Source: CAYXDO01 sp964463485
GTDB taxonomy: Bacteria > Myxococcota > Kuafuiibacteriia > Kuafuiibacteriales > Kuafuiibacteriaceae
Reading direction: 5' to 3'
DNA: 33,110 bases
NCBI GenBank assembly: GCA_964463485.1
Contig: CAYXDO010000126.1
Coordinates: 1 to 33,110, forward strand
Shown here: positions 8,090-15,835 of the stretch, piece by piece
Numbering within the stretch: position 1 is the stretch's first letter
Layout of the letters: every line of letters begins with the position of its first letter
Translations under genes and position numbers: made by a program
Notes under the pieces: model-generated
Database searches by the model: none
What the model saw: only the letters and a program-made list of their open reading frames with translations
What the model was told of the DNA's origin: nothing

Positions 8090-8995
8090 CTAGGGCCGCC
8101 GGAGGGCCTCCTTCAGGGCCTCGAGCTCCTTTTCGAGCGCCAGCGCTCGCAACTCCGCCTGGTTGGCTCGCTGGGCCTCTTGCTCGGCGCGTAGGGCCTC
8201 TTGCCCGGCGCGTTGGGCCTGTTGCTCGGCGCGTTGGGCCTGTTGCTCGGCGCGTTGGGCCTCTTGCTTCGCCCGCTGAGTTTGCTGCACCGCAAGCTCT
8301 CCCTCGGTGGGCACGACGTCCGCCCCCTCTCTGTCCCGCACGATCCGCAGCTTGGGAATCCCACCTTCCGTTCGAATGACGAGCCAGGCCTCCAGCTCGG
8401 CGCTCCAGATCGGCGTGGTCGCTCGACCCGAGTACACTCGCAAGAATGCCCCGTCTTCGGTCCTGCGGAAAATCACGAGCGGTACCCGCTTCTTCGAACG
8501 AACCATCTTCACCGCGGCAGGATCGAAGACGACCAACTCGGCCGCTCCGAGTTGAGCGTACTTCGGTGGGTTCTGTACCAAGTCCTTGTGAACCCGCTCT
8601 GGCCGCTTCGAAATCACCTCGAGCGCAAAGCGAGGTGGACGGATCCCGGTCTTCCAAAGCTCGAAAGAGTCGGGCAAGGGATCCGGCGGGTCGTCGAGGA
8701 GGTACACGTCTGGGGAGACTCGCACGAGCGGCTCGGCCTGCACCCACGCGAAAAACGCATCCATACCCACCATGGTCCCGGTCCAGCCCCGCTCGGCTCT
8801 CAAGACCTTGAGGCTCGAATCGAAGTCGTCGACCTCAATTCCGTGTCTTGGGCTCTGACCCATGTCTTCCTCGTCAGTGAGATACCAGCTCGACCAGTCG
8901 ACCTTGGCTCCGATCTCTTCGACCGGAGGGTCCAAGACGAGATTGGCCGATCGAGGCGGCCGCGTTCGCGTGCGCGGAATCTGAACCGCGTGCAT
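8090..8995 (-). CDS. Uma2-family (DUF820) putative endonuclease with heptad-repeat coiled-coil tail
   Basis: This is a 301-residue protein from the start at 8995; an upstream ATG at 9031 would overlap mtaB by 26 bases. The core resembles the Uma2/DUF820 PD-(D/E)xK nuclease-like fold. SPDVYLLDDPP is followed by PRFALEVISKR and, after a short loop, KYAQLGAAELVVFDP, which fit the usual order of acidic catalytic positions and the KY..G..E..V.DP block. The tail, about 220-300, is Gln/Ala/Glu/Arg-rich and built from a seven-residue unit (AEQQAQR type) encoded by 21-bp DNA repeats. A coiled coil that oligomerises or docks to a partner is likely. Activity of Uma2 proteins is largely unproven. It lies 10 bases downstream of mtaB on the same strand and is probably cotranscribed. 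Confidence 0.75.
   Translation of the reverse strand: MHAVQIPRTRTRPPRSANLVLDPPVEEIGAKVDWSSWYLTDEEDMGQSPRHGIEVDDFDSSLKVLRAERGWTGTMVGMDAFFAWVQAEPLVRVSPDVYLLDDPPDPLPDSFELWKTGIRPPRFALEVISKRPERVHKDLVQNPPKYAQLGAAELVVFDPAAVKMVRSKKRVPLVIFRRTEDGAFLRVYSGRATTPIWSAELEAWLVIRTEGGIPKLRIVRDREGADVVPTEGELAVQQTQRAKQEAQRAEQQAQRAEQQAQRAGQEALRAEQEAQRANQAELRALALEKELEALKEALRRP
8171..8276 (-). repeat. 21-bp tandem repeats inside the Uma2-type gene
   Basis: Five imperfect copies of a 21-base unit built around GCGCGTTGGGCCTGTTGCTC (on the + strand) encode successive heptads of the coiled-coil tail. Two neighbouring copies are identical in sequence. Because the unit is a multiple of three, copy number can change without shifting the frame. 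Confidence 0.8.
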
Positions 8996-9005
8996 GCGCT
9001 GGATC

Positions 9006-10343
9006 CTACGCGTGCGCGCGGTTCGGCGCAAGCGGTGGGAGCTCGCTCGAAAGATGAGTAGCCACGAGAGTCCGACCCTCTCGATGCGTGGGCGCGATCA
9101 GGATGGCCAAATTGGCTGGCAGGCTGACGCCTTCGATACGCACGGGGCAGTAATTGTCGGACAGCGCCTCGGTGTCGCGATCTCCGGCGGAGAGTGTGAT
9201 TACGGGGAGGGCTCGGCCGACCTGGGCCTCGAGGTGTCGAGCGAACAGTCGATCCGAGAGCGCTCGGAGCTCCGCATTTCTGGTCTTGATCGTCAGTGGG
9301 TCTATCTTGCCAGCCAGCCGTGTCGACGCGGCGCCCGCTCGCGCAGAGTAGCTGAAGGCATGCACGTAGTCGACGGAGTCTGCGCACACCCTCTTGGTCG
9401 CCTCGAAGTCGTCGCTGGACTCACCCGGAAAGCCCACGATCACGTCGGTCCCTAGACAAACGCGCGGCACTTTGCGTCGAATTTCCTGGAGGGTCTCGAT
9501 ATAGTCTGCGCCCCGGTAGGGTCGACCCATCTTCTTGAGGATCGAGTCGGAGCCAGATTGGAGCGGGAGGTGAAAGTGGGGCGCGAGCTTGGGGTTGTGA
9601 GTAGCCAAGTCGGCGATGGCCATGGGGAACGCCATGGGTTCGATACACGAAAGTCGCAGTCTCCCCAGGCCGGGAACGGCGAGAACCTCCTCCACGAGCT
9701 CGGTCAAGCCCACGCCGTCATCGGAATAAGTACCGAGGTGTACTCCCGCGAGCACGATTTCGAAATATCCTTTGAGCACCAAGGTCTCGACGGCCCTGAC
9801 GACCTCTGCGTGTCTGGCGCTCCGAGCGCGCCCCCGCACGGCGGGGATGATGCAGTATGTGCAGTGGGCGTCGCAGCCGTCCTGGATCTTCACGAAGGGC
9901 CGGGTGCGGTCGTGTAACACGGTCACTGGATCGACGGGCGGTAAGTCTTCCGGGGCGATCGCATCGAGCTCGCGGTGCGCCACGATCGGAAGCGCTTCGC
10001 TCGAGTCGAACACGCGCGCGACCACGTCGCTGACTTCGGCCGCTGAGGCGTGGCCGACCACGCCGTGAACCCCAGAGAGCGCCGAGACCGCGGCCGGATC
10101 CCTCTGCGCGTAGCAACCAGCGACGATGACTTTGGCCCTTGGATTCTCGCGCTCGATGCGGCTGACGAGCTTGCGGATGTCTGCGTCGGAGCGATGAGTT
10201 ACAGTGCAGCTCTGGATGACGACGAGATCGGCGTCCTCGTGGGTGCTCGTGAATTGAAACCGAGCCCGCTCGAGCTCCCCGAGGAGGGCCTCCGCGTCAG
10301 CCTGGTTCACCCGGCACCCGAACGTGGCCACGTGACACTTCAT
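9006..10343 (-). CDS. mtaB: tRNA (N6-threonylcarbamoyladenosine(37)-C2)-methylthiotransferase MtaB
   Basis: This 445-residue radical-SAM methylthiotransferase adds a methylthio group to t6A37 of ANN-decoding tRNAs (giving ms2t6A). Three cysteines of the N-terminal methylthiotransferase domain are Cys10 (FGCRVNQ), Cys46 (QSCTVTH) and Cys77 (AGCYAQR). The radical-SAM triad is Cys157, Cys161 and Cys164 in DGCDAHCTYC. The following IIPAVRGRARS matches MtaB rather than MiaB or RimO. A TRAM-like segment closes the protein. I chose the ATG at 10343, which gives a family-typical MKCHVATFGC start. Upstream in-frame codons would add about 78 residues of low-complexity sequence. It is divergent from the rhodanese-YggX gene across 112 bases. 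Confidence 0.88.
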   Translation of the reverse strand: MKCHVATFGCRVNQADAEALLGELERARFQFTSTHEDADLVVIQSCTVTHRSDADIRKLVSRIERENPRAKVIVAGCYAQRDPAAVSALSGVHGVVGHASAAEVSDVVARVFDSSEALPIVAHRELDAIAPEDLPPVDPVTVLHDRTRPFVKIQDGCDAHCTYCIIPAVRGRARSARHAEVVRAVETLVLKGYFEIVLAGVHLGTYSDDGVGLTELVEEVLAVPGLGRLRLSCIEPMAFPMAIADLATHNPKLAPHFHLPLQSGSDSILKKMGRPYRGADYIETLQEIRRKVPRVCLGTDVIVGFPGESSDDFEATKRVCADSVDYVHAFSYSARAGAASTRLAGKIDPLTIKTRNAELRALSDRLFARHLEAQVGRALPVITLSAGDRDTEALSDNYCPVRIEGVSLPANLAILIAPTHREGRTLVATHLSSELPPLAPNRAHA

Positions 10344-10455
10344 CGGCCCTTGCTCGTGCAAGACCGGCAGCGGTGTGCGCGGACGAAGAGGCGCGTTCAC
10401 CACAAATGTGTCTTGGGCTTGACCTTCACCCGTCAAGCGCCGTCGATGAACAGAC

Positions 10456-11289
10456 ATGGCTCTCGAACGGATAGTGGCAGCGCGAGCGAAGAAGCTCGCC
10501 GAAGAACAGGGATATACGATCCTCGATGTGCGCTCGGTGCGAGAGTACCGGGAAGGCCATCCCGAGGGTGCTTTCAACGTGCCCTACCTGGAAGAAGGTC
10601 GACACGGGATGGTGCCGAACGAGCACTTCATCGACGTCGTTCGCGCGGCGTTTCCGAATCAGGAGACGAAGCTGATCACGAGCTGTCAGATGGGCGGTCG
10701 ATCGGTGCGGGCGGCCAACGAGCTGATGCAGCTCGGATACAAGAACGTCCTGGATCTTCGAGGAGGGTTTGGGAGCGAGAAGGATGAGGCGGGGAACGTG
10801 CTGGTGCCTGGCTGGCGGGATTCGGCCTTGCCGGTCGAGGGTGGGGAGCCCGCGGGGCGCGCCTACTCCGCGCTGAAGGCGAAGGCCGGGGTGAGCGAGC
10901 CCGCCGAGTCCGAACCAGACCGCGCCTCCGGCGACCACGGTCATGGTCACGGTCACGGTCCTTCGCACGGAGGCGGCGGCCGAGGAGCGGCGTGGATGCG
11001 GTTTGCGCATCCGAGCGCGAAGGTCATGTGCATTCGCCACGGCCAGGAGCTCCCGGCGCTCAAGAGGGCGCCGATGGGCGGAGAGTTGGGCCAGCGGTTG
11101 AAGGCGCAAGTTTCGGCGATGGCTTGGGCAGAGTGGGTCGAGCATTCGACGCTGCTGATCAATGAGTACAGACTCAACCCGGCCGATCCGCGCGCCCAGC
11201 AGATCTTGCTCGAACAGTGCGAGGCTTTTTTCTTCGGCGAAGGGGCGAAGCGGCCGGACGAGTTCGTAGCGCTCGGAGGCGGACATTGA
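10456..11289 (+). CDS. Rhodanese domain - His-rich linker - YggX-like domain fusion protein
   Basis: This 277-residue cytoplasmic protein has two recognisable halves. Residues 5-130 form a rhodanese domain with LDVRSVREYREGH (23-35) and the active loop around Cys77 (CQMGGRS), which in this family carries persulfide sulfur. Residues 160-175 are a His/Gly-rich linker (HGHGHGHG), a likely metal-binding stretch. Residues 182-262 match YggX, the small protein that protects Fe-S clusters from oxidation. GGELGQRL (208-215), AWAEWVEHSTLLINEYRLN (223-241), the ADPRAQQ segment and a C-terminal FFFGEG are all present, and Cys192 sits where the conserved N-terminal Cys of YggX lies. YggX is normally a free protein of about 90 residues. 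The fusion implies sulfur transfer linked to iron handling; this is inference. The next gene starts inside its stop codon. Confidence 0.85.
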   Translation: MALERIVAARAKKLAEEQGYTILDVRSVREYREGHPEGAFNVPYLEEGRHGMVPNEHFIDVVRAAFPNQETKLITSCQMGGRSVRAANELMQLGYKNVLDLRGGFGSEKDEAGNVLVPGWRDSALPVEGGEPAGRAYSALKAKAGVSEPAESEPDRASGDHGHGHGHGPSHGGGGRGAAWMRFAHPSAKVMCIRHGQELPALKRAPMGGELGQRLKAQVSAMAWAEWVEHSTLLINEYRLNPADPRAQQILLEQCEAFFFGEGAKRPDEFVALGGGH

Positions 11290-11711
11290 GCAAGCTTCGG
11301 TGGGCGCAGCTTTGTGCGCTCGGGATTTGTTTTGGCTGCGGCGACGAGCTTGGCGTCTTGTTCGAGCTCGCAGAGACGGCGACCATCACGACGCTGCCCG
11401 CGACGGTGAGGGTGAGGGCGGCTGTTTCGGCGAGCGCCCAGGAGGCGAAGGAGTCGCTCGGGACGATCGCTTTTTCCGTTCAGGCGGGATCGAGCTGCCG
11501 GATCCCGACGGAGCCCGAGTGCGACAGCACGTCCTGTTTGTTCGTGGTCGAAGTCACGGAGCACGGCATCTGTATGGTTCGCGCCGACGCGTTCACGGCG
11601 GCGTCGGATCGAGTGTTTGGGTGCTGGTACATCGCGATGTATCCGACAGGAACGGACTACGACTCCAACAAGTCGAAGATCGACGAGATGCTCGCGGTCT
11701 GCGAGAAGTGA
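11286..11711 (+). CDS. Small exported Cys-rich protein, possible lipoprotein
   Basis: I do not recognise a family. The frame gives 141 residues from a TTG at 11286 that overlaps the stop of the upstream fusion gene; an ATG at 11217 would overlap it by 73 bases and gives an Arg-rich start without a signal. From the TTG the N-terminus reads as a short basic stretch, then a hydrophobic core and Cys residues (LCALGICFGCGDE), like a signal peptide with a poor lipobox. Further Cys occur in pairs along the chain, suggesting disulfides outside the cytoplasm. The same frame continues to look coding after the TGA at 11709, so the protein may once have been longer. Confidence 0.6.
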   Translation: MSKLRWAQLCALGICFGCGDELGVLFELAETATITTLPATVRVRAAVSASAQEAKESLGTIAFSVQAGSSCRIPTEPECDSTSCLFVVEVTEHGICMVRADAFTAASDRVFGCWYIAMYPTGTDYDSNKSKIDEMLAVCEK

Positions 11712-11735
11712 GCTCCGAACTCAGGCGCTCGACGG

Positions 11736-11831
11736 CTCGATCAATTCAACAAGACCAACAGCGACAAGGCGATGGCGACGGTGGACGCCGCCATCACGGG
11801 CCTCGAGATGTCGATTCGGACTGCCGAGTGA
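11736..11831 (+). pseudogene. Coding-like 3' extension of the preceding gene, beyond a stop codon
   Basis: In the same frame as the gene ending at 11711, the codons from about 11736 to the TGA at 11829-11831 translate to a sensible helical peptide (LDQFNKTNSDKAMATVD and onward) with strong G/C bias at third positions. This could be the true C-terminus cut off by a nonsense change or by compensating indels at 11709-11735, or a piece of a lost gene. A selenocysteine reading of the TGA is conceivable because selA is nearby, but no redox motif surrounds it. Confidence 0.4.
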
Positions 11832-12368
11832 GCGAGTGCCTTTGCCGGCGAAGGAATCTGGACTTCCACGAAGGTGGCGTGAAGCCAGGATTCGAAGAGC
11901 GAAGTTGCTCCACGTTCGGGGCGCGTGTCGGGGCGCGTCTCGGGGCGTGTCTTGGCAAGTCGAGGTGACGGCGCTTTGTGCTTGGGCAGAGCGCGAAGTC
12001 TCTGGGGCGCCGGAGGCCTTCTAGGCGGGTCGGGGTTGCGTTCGAACACGTCCTTGCCCTTGTTACGCGCCCTTTCCCGAGGCTGCGCCGGTCGGGCCGT
12101 TCTAGGTCCCTCTCGCCTCCGCGGCGGTGGAGGAGCGCCCAGCGCTGCGTGGCCTGCCGGCTGCCTCATGACCTCGGCGCGGACCGCGCCCAAGAGGGAC
12201 AGGTCCCGGCGCGCCTGCTGGTCGCTTCGTGCGGTCACCCCGCGCCCAGACGCAACGTTCGTGCCGAGGCTCGCGTGAGCGCCTCGGCGATCACGCTGTG
12301 GCTTCGAGCCGCCAAGGTGACGCGTCGAGTCCTCACGAGAAGGCCGCAATGAAGGCCGCAATTGGAAC
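11832..12368. other. Intergenic stretch without a convincing gene
   Basis: Open frames on both strands here are Arg/Pro-rich and resemble no family. A short GC-rich direct repeat (GGGGCGYGT type, three copies) lies at about 11917-11950, and a perfect 12-base duplication GAAGGCCGCAAT lies at 12339-12350 and 12351-12362, directly before the HEAT-repeat gene. I see no RNA gene. Confidence 0.5.
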
Positions 12369-13712
12369 TTGCTACCATGGACGAGCGTGGCTTCGCGGGT
12401 GCGACGACTCCTCGATGGGCTTCGCGGAAGCTCCGATCTCTCCGATCGAATGGCGCGGGCGCTGACTCAGCTGGGTCTCGTTCCGCACGCTCAAGGCGTC
12501 GAGTTTCACGGAGTATCGCGCGGATTCGAGGTCGTGGCCCGCGTCGTCTCGTCGGGGCTCTTTGGCGTGGGCCGAGGCCTCGAGGTGTGTGTGCGCGGTG
12601 GGAGTCGCGCCGTCGGCGACGTTGGAGCGACGATTCCTGCTGCGCTTTGGATCAACTGCCCCTCGCCGTTCTTGGGCCCGGTCGTGGTGGGCGACGATCC
12701 TTTCGACGCGGAGCTCGCCGTGTTCGGCGACGAGCTCGTGGTCGTGGCCCTGATGACCGCGTCGACCAGGTCGTTGCTGTTCACGTCCTGTAGAGCTTGG
12801 TCTCTCGCGGTGAAGGCGCGCGAGGTCGAGCTCGTGCTCGGCTCGTGCGACCCGAACACGGTAGAGGACGCGATCTCTGCGGCCGTGGAGCTCGCCGACG
12901 CCCTCTCGATTCAGCCGAAGGACGTCGCCCATCGGTTGCTGGAGAACGCCGTAAGAGATCGCTTGGCGCCGGTGCGGCTTCGGAACTTGCAGCTCCTGCT
13001 CGCGCACTTCCCTTGGACCGCCGAGGCCATGCACGCGAGCGAGGCGGCGATCGCAGATCCTCATCCGGAGCTCCGAATCCTTGGTGCGATTTCGTTGGGG
13101 GTCAAAGGTTTGCCGACGCTCCTCGCCTTGCTCGAGCATTCCCGGTGGCCCCATTCGATCCGTGAACGAGCGCTCGAACGACTGTCGCGCCTCGCTGGGG
13201 AGCTCGAGCCGGCGGCGCGGGCCGACCTTCACGCGAAGATCTCGGAGGTCCTCGAGACGATGTTCACCGTCGAGCGAGACGAGCCGCGAACGATGGCACT
13301 CTTGGCGCTCGACCGAATGGGCAAGCGTCCCGATGCGCTTCGGATAGTGAGCGCGGCGCGAGAGGCCGATGCGGGGAGCGCGACGCAGATGCTCGGGACC
13401 TTGAGGTTCACGGTGGACCGAATCGCCGAGGAGGAGCTCGCCGGAATGGCGCTCCTGAGCGGACCAAAGCTCGGCTCGGCGGCGCTCGAAGCGCTTGGGC
13501 GAGTAGGGACGGTTGCGATCGTTCCGGCGCTCCGAAGGCTCGTCGAGATCGGAGACACGGAGGTCCGGCGCGAAGCACGACGAGCCATCGCCCGGATTCA
13601 GGCTCAAGTCGATCGCGACGCGCCCGGGCTCCTCGAGATCGCAACGGAGGAGCCCTCGGGGCAGCTGAGCCAGACTGATGAAGCTGGAGCGCTGAGTCCC
13701 TTAGACGAGTAG
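12369..13712 (+). CDS. HEAT-repeat domain protein of unknown function
   Basis: The frame encodes up to 447 residues from a TTG at 12369; a GTG at 12387 is an equally good start and no strong ribosome site separates them. The first 190 residues are mixed alpha/beta with several Gly/Val-rich strands and match no family I can name. From about 200 to 425 the chain is a series of helical pairs typical of HEAT/PBS-lyase repeats, e.g. VRLRNLQLLLAHFP, PELRILGAISLGVKGLPTLLALLE, LGSAALEALGRVGTVAIVPALRRLVE and the REARRAIARI closing helix. Such arrays are protein-binding scaffolds. No signal peptide or membrane segment is visible, so it is probably cytoplasmic. It converges with the HNH gene, 10 bases apart. 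Confidence 0.7.
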   Translation: MLPWTSVASRVRRLLDGLRGSSDLSDRMARALTQLGLVPHAQGVEFHGVSRGFEVVARVVSSGLFGVGRGLEVCVRGGSRAVGDVGATIPAALWINCPSPFLGPVVVGDDPFDAELAVFGDELVVVALMTASTRSLLFTSCRAWSLAVKAREVELVLGSCDPNTVEDAISAAVELADALSIQPKDVAHRLLENAVRDRLAPVRLRNLQLLLAHFPWTAEAMHASEAAIADPHPELRILGAISLGVKGLPTLLALLEHSRWPHSIRERALERLSRLAGELEPAARADLHAKISEVLETMFTVERDEPRTMALLALDRMGKRPDALRIVSAAREADAGSATQMLGTLRFTVDRIAEEELAGMALLSGPKLGSAALEALGRVGTVAIVPALRRLVEIGDTEVRREARRAIARIQAQVDRDAPGLLEIATEEPSGQLSQTDEAGALSPLDE

Positions 13713-13722
13713 CGACATCGCG

Positions 13723-14325
13723 TCAGTCGTCGATGAGCTCGGTGTTCCAGTAGCTCGCGTCGACGAGGTTGAGGAAGGGGCGCCATGCTTCGTGGGCGCG
13801 TCGACCGTCGATGTCTCGGGTGAACGGAGACCACTTGGGCCGAACCGGAGTCTTGAGGAGCCGCATGCTCGCTTCCTCGGGCGTGCGTCCGCCCTTCCTG
13901 ACATTACACGGAATACAGCAGCAAACGACGTTCTCCCAGACCGTGCGTCCGCCTTTGCTGCGCGGGATCACGTGGTCGAGGTTGAGCCCGGTGCGCGAGT
14001 GTTTCCGGCCGCAGTACTGGCAGGTGAGGTTGTCACGCAGATAGATGTTCTGCCGAGAGAAGCGGACGCGCGACCTCGGGAAGCGATCGAAGACTTGAAG
14101 GATGATCACCCGCGGGACGCGAATGGCGCGGCTAATCAGACGAATGACGTCGTCATCCTCGAGCTCGGCGCCAACCGCGGACCAGCTATCGAAGTCGAAG
14201 GTCTGAAACGAGCCATCGACGACCTTGGCGGCCCCCGTGTAGAGCAGCGTGACTGCTCTCTTCACCGACGTGACATGTACGGGTTGATAGTTGCGGTTCA
14301 AAACCAATACGCCGCCGTCGAGCAC
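13723..14325 (-). CDS. HNH endonuclease-domain protein
   Basis: This 200-residue protein carries an HNH nuclease motif in its middle: a zinc knuckle CQYC, then LNLDHVIPRSKGG with the catalytic His, then WENVVCCCIPCNVRKGG with the Asn and second Cys pair. The N-terminal 80 residues (VLVLNRNYQPVHVTSVKRA and so on) match a chromosomally encoded HNH protein type that is widespread in Myxococcota, Cyanobacteria and Planctomycetes. Its biological role is not established. The GTG at 14325 is supported by a strong GGAGGA ribosome site at 14330-14338 on this strand. It stands alone between convergent HEAT and upstream selA genes. A -10-like box and a 14-base palindrome precede it. Confidence 0.85.
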   Translation of the reverse strand: MLDGGVLVLNRNYQPVHVTSVKRAVTLLYTGAAKVVDGSFQTFDFDSWSAVGAELEDDDVIRLISRAIRVPRVIILQVFDRFPRSRVRFSRQNIYLRDNLTCQYCGRKHSRTGLNLDHVIPRSKGGRTVWENVVCCCIPCNVRKGGRTPEEASMRLLKTPVRPKWSPFTRDIDGRRAHEAWRPFLNLVDASYWNTELIDD

Positions 14326-14329
14326 TCGA

Positions 14330-14367
14330 TCCTCCTCGTACGCGATCGATCGCGCACGAGCATTATA
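14330..14367 (-). promoter_or_regulatory. Promoter/operator candidate and ribosome site of the HNH gene
   Basis: Reading on the minus strand, a perfect TATAAT lies at 14367-14362, then the 14-base palindrome CGCGATCGATCGCG at 14341-14354 (20 bases with one mismatched pair if extended), then the GGAGGA ribosome site next to the GTG start. No good -35 box is present at 16-18 bases. The palindrome could be an operator or a hairpin in the leader. Confidence 0.45.
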
Positions 14368-14428
14368 CCGCGAGATCGGTGTGCTTGGGTTCGGAGGGAA
14401 AGTTCGCGGTCGTGAGCGACGCGATCAA

Positions 14429-15835
14429 TCAGAGGCGATCGAGCGCGGTTCGGACGGCAGATGCTAGGGGCACAAGGTCGCGCGGCAGGATCGATCGTGG
14501 GTCGAGCACGAGGCGATCGCCTTCGATACGAGCGATGACCGGAGGCTCGGTGGTTCTTAGTAACGATTGAAGGCGGCGCGCGTATTCCCCGGCTTCACCA
14601 ACGGCGACGAGCACGGTGTCGAAGCGCGCGAGCGGCAGGGATCCGCCGCCGGCGAGGGAGCTGCCGTCCTGGAGCTCGATGCGAACGGGAGGGCTTCGTT
14701 CGGGGTCGTGAATCGAGGCGGCGATGGAATGAGCCTTGGCTCGGATCTCTTCTTTCGTCGCGGAGAGCAGCGCGACGGCCGGGATCTCTTTGGTACGCCC
14801 GTAGCAGTAAGATCGGAGCGTCGACTCGAGGGCGGCCAGAGACAACTTGTCGATCCGAACCGCGCGCGCGAGCGGGTGCGCGCGAGCCTTTTCGACGAGC
14901 TCCCTCTTGCCCGCGATGATTCCAGCCTGCGGACCTCCGAGCAGCTTGTCGCCGCTGAAGGTGACGAGATCGGCTCCGTTCAAAAGAGCGGCTTTGGGTC
15001 GAGGCTCTTCGAACGTGTTTGGCGCGGCCGGCCCGAGCTCGGACGGGCTCGCGCAAAGGCCCGAGCCAATGTCGACCAGGAGCGGGAGGCCTCGTCGACG
15101 GGCTAGGTCACTGAGCTCGGTGATTGTGGGCGTCGAGGCGAAGCCGACGATCGCGAAGTTGGATCGATGGACGACGAGGATCGCTCCGGTCTCCGCGCGG
15201 ATCACCCGCTCGTAGTCGCCGACGTAGACCTTGTTGGTGGTGCCGACCTCGACGAGGCGCGCTCCGGATTCGGCCATGACATCCGGGACGCGGAAGCCTC
15301 CGCCGATCTCGACGAGCTCCCCGCGAGCGACGATCACCTCCTTGTTCTTGGCGAGCGCGGACAGAGCGAGCAATACGGCCGCGGCGTTGTTGTTGACGGC
15401 GATCGCATCGTCGGCGCCAAGGGTCTGAGCCAGTAAGGAAGCAACGTGAGCTTGTCGGCTGCCGCGTTCGCCGGTGGACAGGTCGAGCTCGAGCGTCGAA
15501 TAGCCACGCGCCACGTCGAGCACTCGCTGACAGGCGTCTTCGGAGAGCGGCGCGCGGCCTAGGTTGGTGTGCAACACGACGCCGGTCGCGTTGATGACGG
15601 ATCGCAAGCTCGGGGTGGTCAAGTCGTGAAGATGACGACGTAGGTCGGCGAGCCCAGCGCGAACGCCTGTCTCTTTGGCGAGAATTCGAACCCGTGCTTC
15701 GTCGATCGCGAGGCGCGCTGCAGCCAGCACGACGGAGCGCCCAAAGATGGCGACCTCCGACGCGAGCTCCGGGCCGTCGACCCATCGGCCGACGCTCGGG
15801 AGAGCCGCCAGATCGGCGTTCGTCTCGTTGGTCAC
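14429..15835 (-). CDS. selA: L-seryl-tRNA(Sec) selenium transferase
   Basis: This 468-residue PLP enzyme converts seryl-tRNA(Sec) to selenocysteyl-tRNA(Sec) using selenophosphate. The length agrees with E. coli SelA (463). Seen: LPSVGRW near 12-18, INATGVVLHTNLGRAPLSE (81-99), a PLP-lysine block TFSGDKLLGGPQAGII with Lys297, and IDIGSG near 255-260 (as VDIGSG). The GTG at 15835 overlaps the coaD stop codon, so the two genes are coupled; an upstream start would run far into coaD. No selB, selD or tRNA-Sec lies in the window. Its presence means the organism probably makes selenoproteins. Confidence 0.92.
   Translation of the reverse strand: MTNETNADLAALPSVGRWVDGPELASEVAIFGRSVVLAAARLAIDEARVRILAKETGVRAGLADLRRHLHDLTTPSLRSVINATGVVLHTNLGRAPLSEDACQRVLDVARGYSTLELDLSTGERGSRQAHVASLLAQTLGADDAIAVNNNAAAVLLALSALAKNKEVIVARGELVEIGGGFRVPDVMAESGARLVEVGTTNKVYVGDYERVIRAETGAILVVHRSNFAIVGFASTPTITELSDLARRRGLPLLVDIGSGLCASPSELGPAAPNTFEEPRPKAALLNGADLVTFSGDKLLGGPQAGIIAGKRELVEKARAHPLARAVRIDKLSLAALESTLRSYCYGRTKEIPAVALLSATKEEIRAKAHSIAASIHDPERSPPVRIELQDGSSLAGGGSLPLARFDTVLVAVGEAGEYARRLQSLLRTTEPPVIARIEGDRLVLDPRSILPRDLVPLASAVRTALDRL

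Noticed and set aside
8171..8276. Short regular repeats considered as a CRISPR array
   Set aside because: The repeats are contiguous, lack spacers and encode an in-frame heptad coiled coil.
11709..11711. TGA read as selenocysteine in the small exported protein
   Set aside because: No CxxU-like redox context is present and no convincing SECIS hairpin could be drawn by eye; a broken or unrelated extension is simpler. The idea is kept only as an alternative.
11741..12361. Minus-strand open frame of about 200 codons with a hydrophobic C-terminus
   Set aside because: Its composition is Arg/Pro-rich and its C-terminal part is antisense to a plus-strand stretch with better coding bias.
12372..13607. 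Long minus-strand open frame opposite the HEAT-repeat gene
   Set aside because: His/Arg-rich composition and exact antisense position mark it as a shadow.
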